This document shows, piece after piece, positions 40,401 to 46,650 of a DNA stretch of 64,000 nt (position 1 is the stretch's first letter; each line of letters starts with the position of its first letter). Origin of the DNA: Spodoptera frugiperda (Eukaryota; Arthropoda; Insecta; Lepidoptera; Noctuidae); contig NC_064214.1 in the NCBI RefSeq assembly GCF_023101765.2, positions 11,166,001 through 11,230,000 on the forward strand, written 5' to 3'. Below the pieces are notes generated by a model. The model made no database searches. It worked only from the letters and a program-made list of their open reading frames with translations, and was not told where the DNA came from. The translations under genes and the position numbers were made by a program.

Positions 40401-42602
40401 CATAGCAATCTACACTTTGGAACGAGCAAATAGCTTCACTAGAGGACTGACCGACAGACAGACATTTTGTTTCTTTTTTAAATATTGTAATATTTGTTTT
40501 GACGCTCAAAAGTGCATTCTATGTTTATTTGAAATAAATAATTTTGACTTTTGTTTTTTTTATTGGCTAATTGAAAAAGCCTATGTTCAGTAGTGGACGT
40601 CTTGTGGTTGAAATGACGATGATGATGACGAATCTTGTACGTAGACATAACATAATTAAGGAAAATTACGAACAATCGTTCCGTCATCACAAATATGACG
40701 AATCAATTAATATTGGTGAATCAATGCGTAAGTAATGATAGGAAATGTTCCCTAATATTATTTCCATGCGAGAATCAAAATCGCGATGCATTGTGTGCTA
40801 GTTAATTCTTTAACACAAACACTAACCGTGTAGTTAAAATATAATATTATACCATTATGTATTCGATGTTTTTTTTTGTTTAAAGTAAGGTGGTTGTATT
40901 ATTTCCTATATATCACAAACTTCACAAATATTAGTTCAATACATACAAGTATTTAGGTAGGTATGTGTCGTATCTAGTCCCACGAAAACGAAGTCTTACG
41001 GAAGATATTTTAATGGTTTCCAAGACAATAGTTTCGCTATAAAAATTCCTATCGTAACACTTTTGCTCCCATTCCACGGGAAAATGTACTCTAGTGACAT
41101 TATTTTATGAATGTATTGCGAACAAAATAAATTATCATCACTGTTGACATATTTATATTATAGGTATACAGAAAATTGTGAACGTTACACCATACTAGAT
41201 AATTTAATTGTCTCATCAGGTGTAGTTTATTATACGGACCTTGAAAAATCTAGAACAAATTTTAGTGCGTTTAAGCTCACATATAGGACCCATTTACTTT
41301 TAATTCAAATTTCCGTAGTGCTTGAAGGATGGGCTTCTCCCAGTTGTGCAATCTCTTTTGTGCCTTTAGGCTTCAATCATTCTATCTCCTGTGAGGTGAA
41401 AACTATCGTTTTTTTTTCTTTCTACTCTAATAATATCTTCTAATTTATTTTGTTGCAGGATCCAAGACAGTTATTCATGTCCCTGAGACGCGCCGGACTT
41501 CAATGTTCCGGTGTTTTCATGGTTGTATCTAATGTAGATCCTGGCTTACAGGAGTTGCAGACGTTTGGAAGCTTGAAACATGTGAATTCTGTTACGCGTC
41601 TTTTGTATTGGACGAGAATATGAAGTGGAAATTGAGTTTAATTACTAACACTAGAAAATCGATAAGATGCACTTGAGAATTGAATAGACACTTAGAGCGA
41701 TCACGTTTATGAGTATCGACTTCGAAACTATTATCTAAATTATGTACCTAAACGATTTATTTCTTAACTAATATTGTAAATAAGTATATAAGTTTGTTTG
41801 TCTATACTCTATACGCTTTATTTACTCGATTATTGGAAAACATAAATCCTTACAGTTAGGAGTACCACGGATATCACATATTTTAAAACAACGACGAGTA
41901 AATGACACATCTTTCTTCTTCTATATATAATAATCAAGTGCTAATCGTTAGTCTCGCTAAAACTCGAGAACGGTTGGATCGATTTTGGTTATGAATTATT
42001 TGTGAAAGTCAATGGAAAGTTTAAAAAATGAGAACAACATGTTTCAGGCGGTACGAAGTTCGTCGGGCCAGCTAGTTCTCAATAAAATAAATAATAAAAC
42101 CAACTAATAATGCAATCTACTGCACTAAAATTAGAGTTGAAAATGACAAAACTGTTTCGGAATGTCGTCCATTCTGTCCCAGACCTTCATCCTGCCTTCA
42201 AAACTAATGATGTGATGATAAGAAGGTCTAACATTATGGAGAAAAGTTAGATGAAGTAACATTTGGCACAACGCGACACGTTTCCTTTGCCAAAAGTTCC
42301 GGAATTACTCAGTCATGGCCGATTTTTTATTCTATTGTTGTGTCGCTTGTTCTCAAAGGGAGATGTCTGGCAAAAATATATATGTATGAGTAATAAAACT
42401 AAAGTACCTAATGATAAATCAAAGTATTGATTTGCAACGATAAGATTATTCAAATGTGTATAAAAGTACCTTCCGTTTTATTGATAAAAAAAACACATGT
42501 CATGAAAGATCTTTGTTTACATAACAACAAGTAAAGAAGCCTTACCCTAGATCGCCTTTGAACTGGATCATCTCCGGGTATCGTGAGGAAATTTCCGCTC
42601 AT
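16228..42602 (-). CDS. Actin-binding Rho-activating (STARS/costars)-type protein, first 124 residues, partial
   Basis: Three minus-strand exons join in frame: 42602-42546 (phase 0 out), 22103-21967 (out with two bases, AA) and 16405-16228 (in with one base, phase 0 out). The product starts MSGNFLTIPGDDPVQ, continues with a linker containing SSLTDLISAFDTKAQAHSDL and DEYGK, then PIPGSMTEFRGAEAQARVC, TEMKELCEIINEYGKT and KVISFGELFT. The layout E-x-x-ELC-x-I ... FGELF is that of the costars domain; family members bind actin and raise Rho/SRF signalling, with muscle roles in vertebrates (family knowledge). The FGELFT end is followed by an intact donor (GTAAGT), so the rest of the domain, normally ending in an RARKH / FEGEMLxQ segment, must lie in a further exon. 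I could not find one between 1 and 16,227. Family assignment is from memory of motifs and is moderately sure; the exon structure is firmer. Confidence 0.72.
16406..17800. other. Intron of the costars-type gene, no feature seen
   Basis: AT-rich, no recognised repeat or exon. Confidence 0.4.
17805..17905 (-). mobile_element. Family A LINE tail fragment
   Basis: AGTCTCCTGCCTTGAGTGAG, TACCACCCTGTTCCTACTCC and GAGCCAGAGCCCCGG. Confidence 0.7.
18310..18425 (-). mobile_element. Family A LINE tail fragment, degenerate
   Basis: GGGAGTGAATCATCCATCCC, GGCGAGAGAGATGA and AAAAACTCCTCGTTCC. It is followed by a family K-like GAGACCCGTTGCCC ... CAACGAGGC scrap. Confidence 0.6.
18765..18925 (-). mobile_element. 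Family A LINE tail
   Basis: T-rich start, GGGGGGAAAACCATCCAATG, AACCACCCCGTTCC and CCCGCTAGCTATTACGCAGC. Confidence 0.8.
19365..19790. repeat. Dispersed repeat, copy 2, interrupted by a family D element
   Basis: Same order of blocks as 12.31-12.80 kb, but split by a family D insertion at 19,446-19,603. Confidence 0.65.
19446..19603 (+). mobile_element. Family D element
   Basis: ATTATAAAGCTGAAGAGTTT, GAACGCGCTAATCTCCGGAA, TAGGAACCGAGCAGAGCGAG and CCGCGCGGAAGTATCTAGT. The same ends occur around the 25.9-26.4 kb copy. Confidence 0.7.
19915..20244 (-). CDS. Unidentified 330-bp exon-like ORF inside the costars-type gene
   Basis: An open segment of 109 codons, bounded by a good acceptor (TTTTCCTCAG) and by AG followed by GTAATT. 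It starts with one base and ends with two, so it is phase-symmetric and would fit as a cassette between the exons at 22.0 and 16.2 kb. The peptide contains NDFLHYADDVKGEALAQF, KRGPLFSAESLHKVIDRVLT and LPTSFNEIVKSSFYELY and looks coding in composition. I do not recognise it. The in-frame TAA overlaps the donor (AGG TAA), and an A-rich stretch follows. An alternative terminal exon or a retroposed fragment is equally possible. Confidence 0.4.
20310..20705 (-). mobile_element. Family K SINE with 125-bp tandem duplication
   Basis: Carries TTTTATCCCCGGAGGGATAG, GAGAAATTTTCGAAAAACCG and CAACAAGACAATCTTC. The B-box-bearing end (CAGCATTGCTTTGCCCGACC) is present twice, at 20,456 and 20,581, and the last 60 or so bases of the two units are almost identical. 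Confidence 0.7.
20945..21075 (+). mobile_element. Family F LINE ORF2 C-terminus (PHGRQA type)
   Basis: An open frame on the plus strand encodes TVDEAKEVCKNRGNWRSIV, SAYPHGRQA and a TGA stop (about 21,058-21,060), followed at once by a (TATG)n-like tail. The abrupt, repeat-tailed end is typical of RTE-like LINEs. A near copy lies inverted at 30.88 kb. Confidence 0.65.
21080..21775. other. Intron DNA, no feature seen
   Basis: Only a short near-palindromic run AACGAAACTTCG-type sequence (21,160-21,360) was noticed. Confidence 0.35.
21780..21870 (+). mobile_element. Dispersed repeat with TACGTGAGTAAGCC core
   Basis: GTTCCTCGTCAAACAG, TTACGTGAGTAAGCC and ATAATAATTAATTTAGTACG. The same core follows the 11-bp array at 46.18 kb and occurs at 60.48 kb. 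Confidence 0.6.
21967..22103 (-). CDS. costars-type gene, second exon seen
   Basis: 137 bp between TTTGTCCACAG and GTAAGT. It encodes SSSLTDLISAFDTKAQAHSD, LQKVTAFSGSFDKSHKPTF and SKDEYG, and ends in two bases of a Lys codon that the 16.2-kb exon completes exactly (DEYGK-PIPG). Confidence 0.85.
23270..23545 (-). mobile_element. Family B element
   Basis: AGCCGGTAAATGATCAGACG, GCCATCGCCCATGCATACCC, GGGTTAGGAATTTAAGGG, CGGTAACCTCACTTACAC and CGAGCCATGGCTCTCCCA. Confidence 0.8.
24095..24242 (+). mobile_element. Family A LINE tail
   Basis: CACCCGGAGCTGTGCACTGC, AGGAGTAGGAACGGAGTGG and GGACGATTTTAAACCCTCA plus an A tail. Confidence 0.75.
24948..25115 (+). mobile_element. RTE-related repeat
   Basis: TAGCTGTTACCCGTAACTTC, CAGCCTATGTTACTCCG and AACTGGTCTAGCCATTTCAG follow the usual order of these elements. 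Confidence 0.5.
25600..25864 (-). mobile_element. Dispersed repeat, inverted partner of 2.04-2.31 kb
   Basis: GGACCTTGATAAGATCAAG, GATCATTCGGAAACTGAAGG, GTACCGACCGACATAC and AAATCTATCTATACTAATA match 2,041-2,310 in reverse. Confidence 0.7.
25867..26262. mobile_element. Family E MITE, copy 1 (396 bp)
   Basis: Ends are the perfect inverted repeat TACAACGTGTAACAAAA / TTTTGTTACACGTTGTA, flanked by TA on both sides. The interior has no long ORF. It sits between the TAATATACA end and the AAGCTGAAGAG start of a family D element and so is nested. Confidence 0.85.
26265..26425 (+). mobile_element. Family D element, right part
   Basis: AAAGCTGAAGAGTTTGTTTG, ACGCGCTAATCTCTGAAACG and GGAACCGAGCAGAGCGGGTG; split from its left part by the family E insertion. 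Confidence 0.7.
26712..26788. mobile_element. Short MITE-like hairpin element, copy 2
   Basis: TAACCAGTTTATCATGGCCT and GTCAGTTTATACTGGTTTTG form its ends. Confidence 0.55.
27305..27595 (+). mobile_element. Family K scrap joined to a long family A LINE tail
   Basis: ACACTGGGCATAATTCCAG (family K) runs into GCGCGTCGCGTTCCGCGCG, GATGGGGCCCAGTAGGGC, AAATAGCAGGAGTAGAAACC and the GAATGATTTTCCCCCTCAAA end. Confidence 0.75.
27985..28210 (-). mobile_element. Family B element, degenerate
   Basis: ATCGCCCATGTCTATGGACG, GAGTTGCCGGCCTTTTGGGG, GCGGTAACCTCACTCATGC and GAAGCATAGCTCTCCCACAC. Confidence 0.75.
29262..29470 (-). mobile_element. Family A LINE tail, longer copy
   Basis: GAGAGGGGAAAATCATCCAA, GCATTGGGCGAGGCGATAGG, GTCCGCAGCTCCGGATAAGG and the CATCAGCCCTACTGAGCCCC UTR segment. 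Confidence 0.8.
30250..30350 (+). mobile_element. Family F LINE ORF2 C-terminus (WKEGREAFAL type), with stop
   Basis: Plus strand encodes RRDEWKEGREAFALKWNDLS followed by TGA TAG, and has an in-frame stop a few codons before this segment. The same peptide end occurs in the unc-13 intron insertion at 56.73 kb. Confidence 0.65.
30390..30685 (+). mobile_element. Family B element, near complete
   Basis: GTGGGAGAGCCATGCTTTGG, GATACCATGGCCTCACAG, GAGTGAGGTTACCGCAAGCC, CCATCAGGTGATCCGTCTAC and ACCGATTTATCCC near the 3' end. Confidence 0.85.
30875..31015 (-). mobile_element. Family F LINE ORF2 C-terminus (PHGRQA type), inverted copy
   Basis: Reverse complement of the 20.95-kb segment at high identity, with the (ATAC)n tail at 30,872-30,885. 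Confidence 0.65.
31465..31500. repeat. GA/CA microsatellite
   Basis: About ten GA units followed by a short ACACAC run. Confidence 0.9.
31880..31975. repeat. Inverted-repeat element
   Basis: AGGAAAATCCCATA pairs exactly with TATGGGATTTTCCT about 25 bases later, and ATGGGATTT recurs once more. Confidence 0.6.
32020..32125 (-). mobile_element. Family B fragment
   Basis: CCTTTTGGGGGTTTGGGCAA, GGCCCCCGGTAACCTCACTC and GCGAAACACAACGCAAG. Confidence 0.65.
32260..32395 (+). mobile_element. Family C tRNA-derived SINE, degenerate head
   Basis: GGCGCGGTGGCTGGACC, TGTAATCCACAAATTGTTG and GTAAACGCACCCACGGCAC; the B box is lost. Confidence 0.7.
33090..33400 (+). mobile_element. Family B element
   Basis: AGTGTGGGAGATCGGCACG, GGAGTAGTACCATGGCCTCC, GGGCAGCGGCGATTGCTTAC, CATCAGGTGATCCGTTAGC and ACCAGCTTATATC before an A-rich run. 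Confidence 0.8.
33810..34075. mobile_element. Dispersed LINE-derived repeat
   Basis: CAAAGGCCTCCTCTCACACC, GGAGAAGGTTTGAGCAGC, CACTTGCTCAATGTGGGTTG and GAGAAGCGGGCGACCA, in an order common in lepidopteran repeats. Confidence 0.6.
34665..34900. mobile_element. Dispersed repeat (family B-like head)
   Basis: AATCAGCACCGCCCAAGGAC, ACACCAGAGGAGAAATAGG, GACAGCTCATTCCACAG; it shares the ACACCAGAGG segment with family B but then diverges. Confidence 0.5.
34935..35060 (+). mobile_element. LINE 3' tail with TTGACTT repeats, diverged copy
   Basis: ACTTTGAAACGAGCACCTAG, GACAGACCGACGGACA and ATGCTTTGATTTTGACTTTG. Confidence 0.55.
35455..35565 (-). mobile_element. Family K SINE fragment
   Basis: TATGTGCCGTAATGTGCACC, GGGGATAAAAGGTGTGACG; the B-box end is missing. 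Orientation is opposite to the 13.33-kb copy for this segment. Confidence 0.5.
36004..36327. mobile_element. pogo-like MITE (324 bp)
   Basis: Terminal inverted repeats CAGTCGACTCTCGTTAATT and AATTAACGAAAGTCGACTG differ at one position over 19 bases. The CAGT(C)GACTCTCGTTA end is typical of pogo/Tigger-type elements. TA precedes the left end. No transposase ORF. Confidence 0.7.
36528..36602. mobile_element. Short MITE-like hairpin element, copy 3
   Basis: AAACCAATTTATGATGGTCG and AAGGTCAGTTTATACTGG. Confidence 0.5.
38280..38420 (-). mobile_element. Family A LINE tail
   Basis: TTTTTTGAGGGGATAAAATC, GCCTTGGGTGAGGCGAGAGG, AAAACCACCCCGTTCC and CCCGGTAAAGCCGCTACG. Confidence 0.8.
38640..38825 (+). 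mobile_element. RTE-related repeat (CTACGTAGTATAAAAC type)
   Basis: CTACGTAGTATAAAACTAAG, TCGCTTTTCGCCGCTGTGTG and CGAAGCCAGGGCGGATTGCT, ending CTAGT. Confidence 0.6.
40073..40187. mobile_element. Fold-back MITE with GTACTCAGAG ends, copy 1
   Basis: GCCGTACTCAGAGTCATTTT pairs imperfectly with TTAAATGTCTCTGAGTACGA about 90 bases later. A second copy is at 58.41 kb. Confidence 0.7.
40412..40555 (+). mobile_element. LINE 3' tail with TTGACTT repeats, copy 2
   Basis: ACTTTGGAACGAGCAAATAG, TAGAGGACTGACCGACAGAC and GAAATAAATAATTTTGACTT. Confidence 0.65.
40560..40635 (+). mobile_element. RTE-like LINE 3' end with GATGAT tail
   Basis: AAAAGCCTATGTTCAGTAGT, GGACGTCTTGTGGTTGAAAT and GACGATGATGATGACGA. 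A second degenerate copy lies at 46,490-46,545. Confidence 0.6.
41424..41552 (+). repeat. Dispersed 129-bp repeat shared with the unc-13 intron
   Basis: TCTAATTTATTTTGTTGCAG, GGATCCAAGACAG and CGGTGTTTTCATGGTTGTAT match 54,144-54,271 at about 90% by eye. Confidence 0.75.
41925..42078 (+). mobile_element. RTE-related repeat
   Basis: CGCTAAAACTCGAGAACGG, TTGGATCGATTTTGGTTATG and TACGAAGTTCGTCGGGCCAG, ending CTAGT. Confidence 0.55.
42546..42602 (-). CDS. costars-type gene, start exon
   Basis: 57 coding bases from ATG (42,602-42,600) to AGG before GTAAGG; 19 codons, MSGNFLTIPGDDPVQ plus RRSR. The ATG follows an in-frame, ATG-free leader. The next exon found lies 20.4 kb downstream, so an intervening small exon is possible. 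Confidence 0.7.
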
Positions 42603-42764
42603 TTTCACAAATAAAACACTCCGTGTAAGAATTAGCAAAAAAACAACACACTTTGTTTTTGTAACGGTTTTAAAAATAGCGCGGTATTTGAAAATTGGAA
42701 CGTGCGCACGCGACTGCGTTCTGTCTTCGAATGAAGTATCAAGAGTTTATGAATGGGTGACGTT

Positions 42765-42800
42765 TTAAATAGTTCCCCCCTCTTGGCTGTGGTGACGTCA
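42765..42800 (-). promoter_or_regulatory. Candidate promoter of costars-type gene: CRE octamer and TATA-like box
   Basis: Upstream of the start codon on the minus strand lie a perfect palindromic CRE (TGACGTCA, 42,793-42,800) and about 20 bases further downstream a TATTTAAA box (about 42,765-42,772). The implied start site near 42,735 would give a leader of roughly 135 bases. A MEF2-consensus match (CTATTTTTAA) lies at 42,670-42,679. All three are short motifs in AT-rich DNA and remain predictions. Confidence 0.35.
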
Positions 42801-43304
42801 CGAATCGTAGCCCGTTCGTAAGTCTGCGTTCCGATCGGATTCCTACCTAAATAGCCCGTAAGATCAGCTGTGTGGGTTATACATGGAAATATTCAAATAC
42901 CGACATACATTGTTACGAACGTCATTGAGAAAATTCTCCGAAACTACCGTCGTTTTTAAGGAAAAGTCTTTAAACGTCAAAAGTTTATCGACAATCCGGA
43001 TCGAATGAATGGATGAAAATAAATTTGCGGAGGTAGATTACTATAAGTTAATGTTCGTGAGCTGTTTTTGTTGTTTCATTGACGGATTCGTATAAATCTT
43101 GCATTTAATGTACCTGCTTGAAATGTTTAGAATTACAATACAATTAAGATAATTCCAGATGGTCAGTGCTTTGTTGATAGACAAATTGTTTATTTGTCCA
43201 ATAAAATAGACATTGTTATGTTCCCAAATAGTTTGAAAACGTAATTGGACATATTGAATAGCGGTATACTGTAATTTTGTATAACATTATTTACTAGTTA
43301 TATT

Positions 43305-43375
43305 ATGTAGTCCCATGTAATAGGGTGGGGTAAGCCATTTGCTATACACTGGGCACATTTCCTTATATTGGTTAA
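43305..43375 (+). mobile_element. Family K fragment
   Basis: AGTCCCATGTAATAGGGTGG and TGCTATACACTGGGCACAT. Confidence 0.55.
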
Positions 43376-43409
43376 TATACATAAAATCTTCCATTATTAG
43401 TTTTTTTAT

Positions 43410-43560
43410 GTAATTAGCTGATAAACGACTAAACGGATTACCTGATAGTAAACAATCACCGCCGCCCGTGGATACCCGAAGCACCAGAAGCGTTTTAATT
43501 GCGTTGCCACGAATGGGAGGGGGGGGGGGGTAATTGGGCCCCCGGTAACCTCAAAATGTT
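43410..43560 (-). mobile_element. Family B fragment with G9 run
   Basis: TACCTGATAGTAAACAATCA, CCGCCGCCCGTGGATACCCG and TTGGGCCCCCGGTAACCTCA, with an expanded G tract at about 43,519-43,530. Confidence 0.75.
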
Positions 43561-44044
43561 TTGGGTCATTACCTCTTCTTGCATATTCAGTTCAAAGTCA
43601 AAAAGAACAGAAGGTAACGACACAATAACCTTATGTACTAAGGTATTATTTACATCGGCTGACACATATGTGAGTAGCCATTTACAATTTCATTTACAAT
43701 TGTTATTGTTAACATTTATTGTGGGTGTTGAAATGTGAAATCAAATATAAAAGGTGAAATGATTTACAAAAGATGAAGTAATGAGTAAGTGCGAATCGAT
43801 CTCATTTCCCATTTATCATTTGAAACAACTGCATTCAATTTTGTAATGCAGTTCAGTGCGGCTCGGTTTTATGATGCGATTATTATTTCTCTCTTAATTA
43901 ATGTTATTTAATTTCAGGGATTCGCTGGATTCAAGGCGCTTCTAACTGACTGATCTGGAAACCTTAAAAAGAAGTTTGTGTTGAGCAGACAACGTCTTGT
44001 ATTTGATATGCTGATGCTTTTTGAAAAAAATAAACAGACTTTAC

Positions 44045-44250
44045 TTACTTTCCGACCCGACATCTTGTGCGGGTATGCGCACGGCGAGAACGGGTAGGTC
44101 GCGAACTAGCGGGTTAATAGGGCTCCAGCTCGAAGAGTAGGAATAGCAACGGGGTGGTTTTAGTCAGTAAGAGTCTAACACTCTTTCTCGCCTCAACCTA
44201 GGGGGGAGATCTCATTGGATGACTTTACCCCGCTCAAAAAGAAAGACCCG
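44045..44250 (+). mobile_element. Family A LINE tail
   Basis: GCGGGTTAATAGGGCTCCAG, GGAATAGCAACGGGGTGG, GAGATCTCATTGGATGACTT and CCCCGCTCAAAAAG. Confidence 0.75.
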
Positions 44251-45090
44251 ACATAATACTCGATGCTCGATGATCGACGAATAAAATAATAGTGTGAGAA
44301 TAGTAACATGAGACACAAATAGAACGACTACAAGGATAATCGACTTCTATTACATGAATCCAAAAAAATCTAATTGCAGAAAAATGTGGGTGTATCTACA
44401 TTCTATTCTACCTACCCTTTCTTAGAAATCAGAACTGATAAATATATTATGCTACACTAGAATATCTTGGCGTCAAATTAGCAGCTGTTTTGACTACAGT
44501 CGGTTTGAATCATTGTTAAAAACAAATTAATGGAATGATCGCGAGATTTTTTGAATGATCTGCCCCCACACTTCCTGTAGATTAATCAAAATGAGAGTTG
44601 AATGAGTAACATCCATCTCGAATTTGTATAATCTGTTACCGTCACAGTTATGAAATAGATATTATAAATAATAACTGGTCATCATATATACTAAAAGCCA
44701 AATTCACTAGGCAGTGTAATAAATTAAATTAATCACTTTATCTGGACTTCGCATCGTTAGTACGCACGTTAGTAGGCTTACTGACTTATTTAGGAAATGG
44801 TGGTGGTGAACTTGTAGTGCCCCATCCATAATTCTGATCAAACTAATTTGCTACAGTTTCTGTAATAATTAAATAATAGTTGGTTAAAATTTTTATATGC
44901 TCTGCTACAAAAGTTTGTGTCAGAATCGAATTGCTACTAGCGACTCCACGTAGTCTTGTTTGTCCTACCCTAGAGTGTAATTTAAAACGCCTAGGCGCGT
45001 AGAAGCGAGGCGGCTCGCGAGCCAAGGAGCAAGCCGTCTGCGACGATTAGCACGCCTGGGGCTACCAGAGGCCGGCAGCGCCGGAGTGGA

Positions 45091-46175
45091 GGTTTAGGTT
45101 AGGTTTGGGTTAGGTTTGGGTTAGGTTTGGGTTAGGTTTGGGTTAGGTTTGGGTTAGGTTTGGGTTAGGTTTGGGTTAGGTTTGGGTTAGGTTTGGGTTA
45201 GGTTTGGGTTAGGTTTGGGTTAGGTTTGGGTTAGGTTTGGGTTAGGTTTGGGTTAGGTTTGGGTTAGGTTTGGGTTAGGTTTGGGTTAGGTTTGGGTTAG
45301 GTTTGGGTTAGGTTTGGGTTAGGTTTGGGTTAGGTTTGGGTTAGGTTTGGGTTAGGTTTGGGTTAGGTTTGGGTTAGGTTTGGGTTAGGTTTGGGTTAGG
45401 TTTGGGTTAGGTTTGGGTTAGGTTTGGGTTAGGTTTGGGTTAGGTTTGGGTTAGGTTTGGGTTAGGTTTGGGTTAGGTTTGGGTTAGGTTTGGGTTAGGT
45501 TTGGGTTAGGTTTGGGTTAGGTTTGGGTTAGGTTTGGGTTAGGTTTGGGTTAGGTTTGGGTTAGGTTTGGGTTAGGTTTGGGTTAGGTTTGGGTTAGGTT
45601 TGGGTTAGGTTTGGGTTAGGTTTGGGTTAGGTTTGGGTTAGGTTTGGGTTAGGTTTGGGTTAGGTTTGGGTTAGGTTTGGTTTAGGTTTGGTTTAGGTTT
45701 GGGTTAGGTTTGGGTTAGGTTTGGGTTAGGTTTGGGTTAGGTTTGGGTTAGGTTTGGGTTAGGTTTGGGTTAGGTTTGGGTTAGGTTTGGGTTAGGTTTG
45801 GGTTAGGTTTGGGTTAGGTTTGGGTTAGGTTTGGGTTAGGTTTGGGTTAGGTTTGGGTTAGGTTTGGGTTAGGTTTGGGTTAGGTTTGGGTTAGGTTTGG
45901 GTTAGGTTTGGGTTAGGTTTGGGTTAGGTTTGGGTTAGGTTTGGGTTAGGTTTGGGTTAGGTTTGGGTTAGGTTTGGGTTAGGTTTGGGTTAGGTTTGGG
46001 TTAGGTTTGGGTTAGGTTTGGGTTAGGTTTGGGTTAGGTTTGGGTTAGGTTTGGGTTAGGTTTGGGTTAGGTTTGGGTTAGGTTTGGGTTAGGTTTGGGT
46101 TAGGTTTGGGTTAGGTTTGGGTTAGGTTTGGGTTAGGTTTGGGTTAGGTTTGGGTTAGGTTTGTTAGGCTTGGGT
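45091..46175 (+). repeat. 11-bp telomere-like tandem array (unit TTAGGTTTGGG)
   Basis: About 1,085 bp, close to 98 copies, of TTAGGTTTGGG with almost no variation apart from two adjacent TTTGG-T variants near 45,680-45,700 and a frayed end (TTGTTAGGCTTGGG). The unit contains the insect telomere motif TTAGG plus TTTGGG. A GC-rich flank (45,000-45,090) precedes it and a hairpin follows. Confidence 0.97.
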
Positions 46176-46204
46176 TTTCGGCTTACGTGAGTAAGCCGAA
46201 AACC
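46173..46204. repeat. Perfect 14-bp-stem hairpin at the array end
   Basis: GGTTTTCGGCTTAC, loop GTGA, GTAAGCCGAAAACC. The right arm continues into CATAATAATTATTTTAG, the body shared with 21.78 and 60.48 kb. Confidence 0.9.
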
Positions 46205-46587
46205 ATAATAATTATTTTAGTTCGTTCATCATAATATTTTTGTTATTGTCATTGGAATCTCAAATTACTCGTATCATTCAAAATTAAGAGTAGGCTTCAC
46301 GACATACATAGGCAGCAGATACGAAAATGGTCATCAATGGAGATAAGATAGAATGAGTCACTTATTTTCATCTTATATTTCGTTAACGTTGCCCCACGCC
46401 AGCATTTTCTCCTGTGTCATATCAATATTTGAATGAATGAATCATACAACTATTATTTTGATAACATTATTATTTGGGAGTCATCGGTAGAGGCCTATTT
46501 TTAACAGTGGACTTGCAGCTTATACATGATGAAGATGGTATTATCGATAGACAGACTTACTAAATTATCTATTTTATTCACGTATTA

Positions 46588-46650
46588 GGCTCCCTCTCAC
46601 CTCAAGGCGGAATAAGTAATTGAATGATTGTCCCCAATTAAAAAAGGGGT
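46588..46650 (+). mobile_element. Family A LINE tail, terminal scrap
   Basis: GGCTCCCTCTCACCTCAAGG and GAATGATTGTCCCCAATTAA. Confidence 0.6.

Larger units (their letters stand above)
22104..42545. other. 20.4-kb first intron of the costars-type gene
   Basis: Filled with the repeats listed separately. No splice-bounded conserved coding segment was recognised on either strand. Stretches without any recognised element include 22,104-23,260, 23,550-24,090, 24,245-24,950, 26,410-26,710, 28,210-29,260, 32,400-33,080, 34,090-34,660, 36,605-38,275 and 40,640-41,320. Confidence 0.5.

Noticed and set aside
41111..41443. 110-codon plus-strand ORF
   Set aside because: Composition and the adjoining dispersed repeat suggest chance; no conserved motif.
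45091..46175. Chromosome end or true (TTAGG)n telomere
   Set aside because: The unit is 11 bp, not 5 bp, and complex sequence including a gene continues on both sides.
45091..46175. CRISPR-like array
   Set aside because: There are no spacers; it is a head-to-tail minisatellite in a eukaryotic genome.
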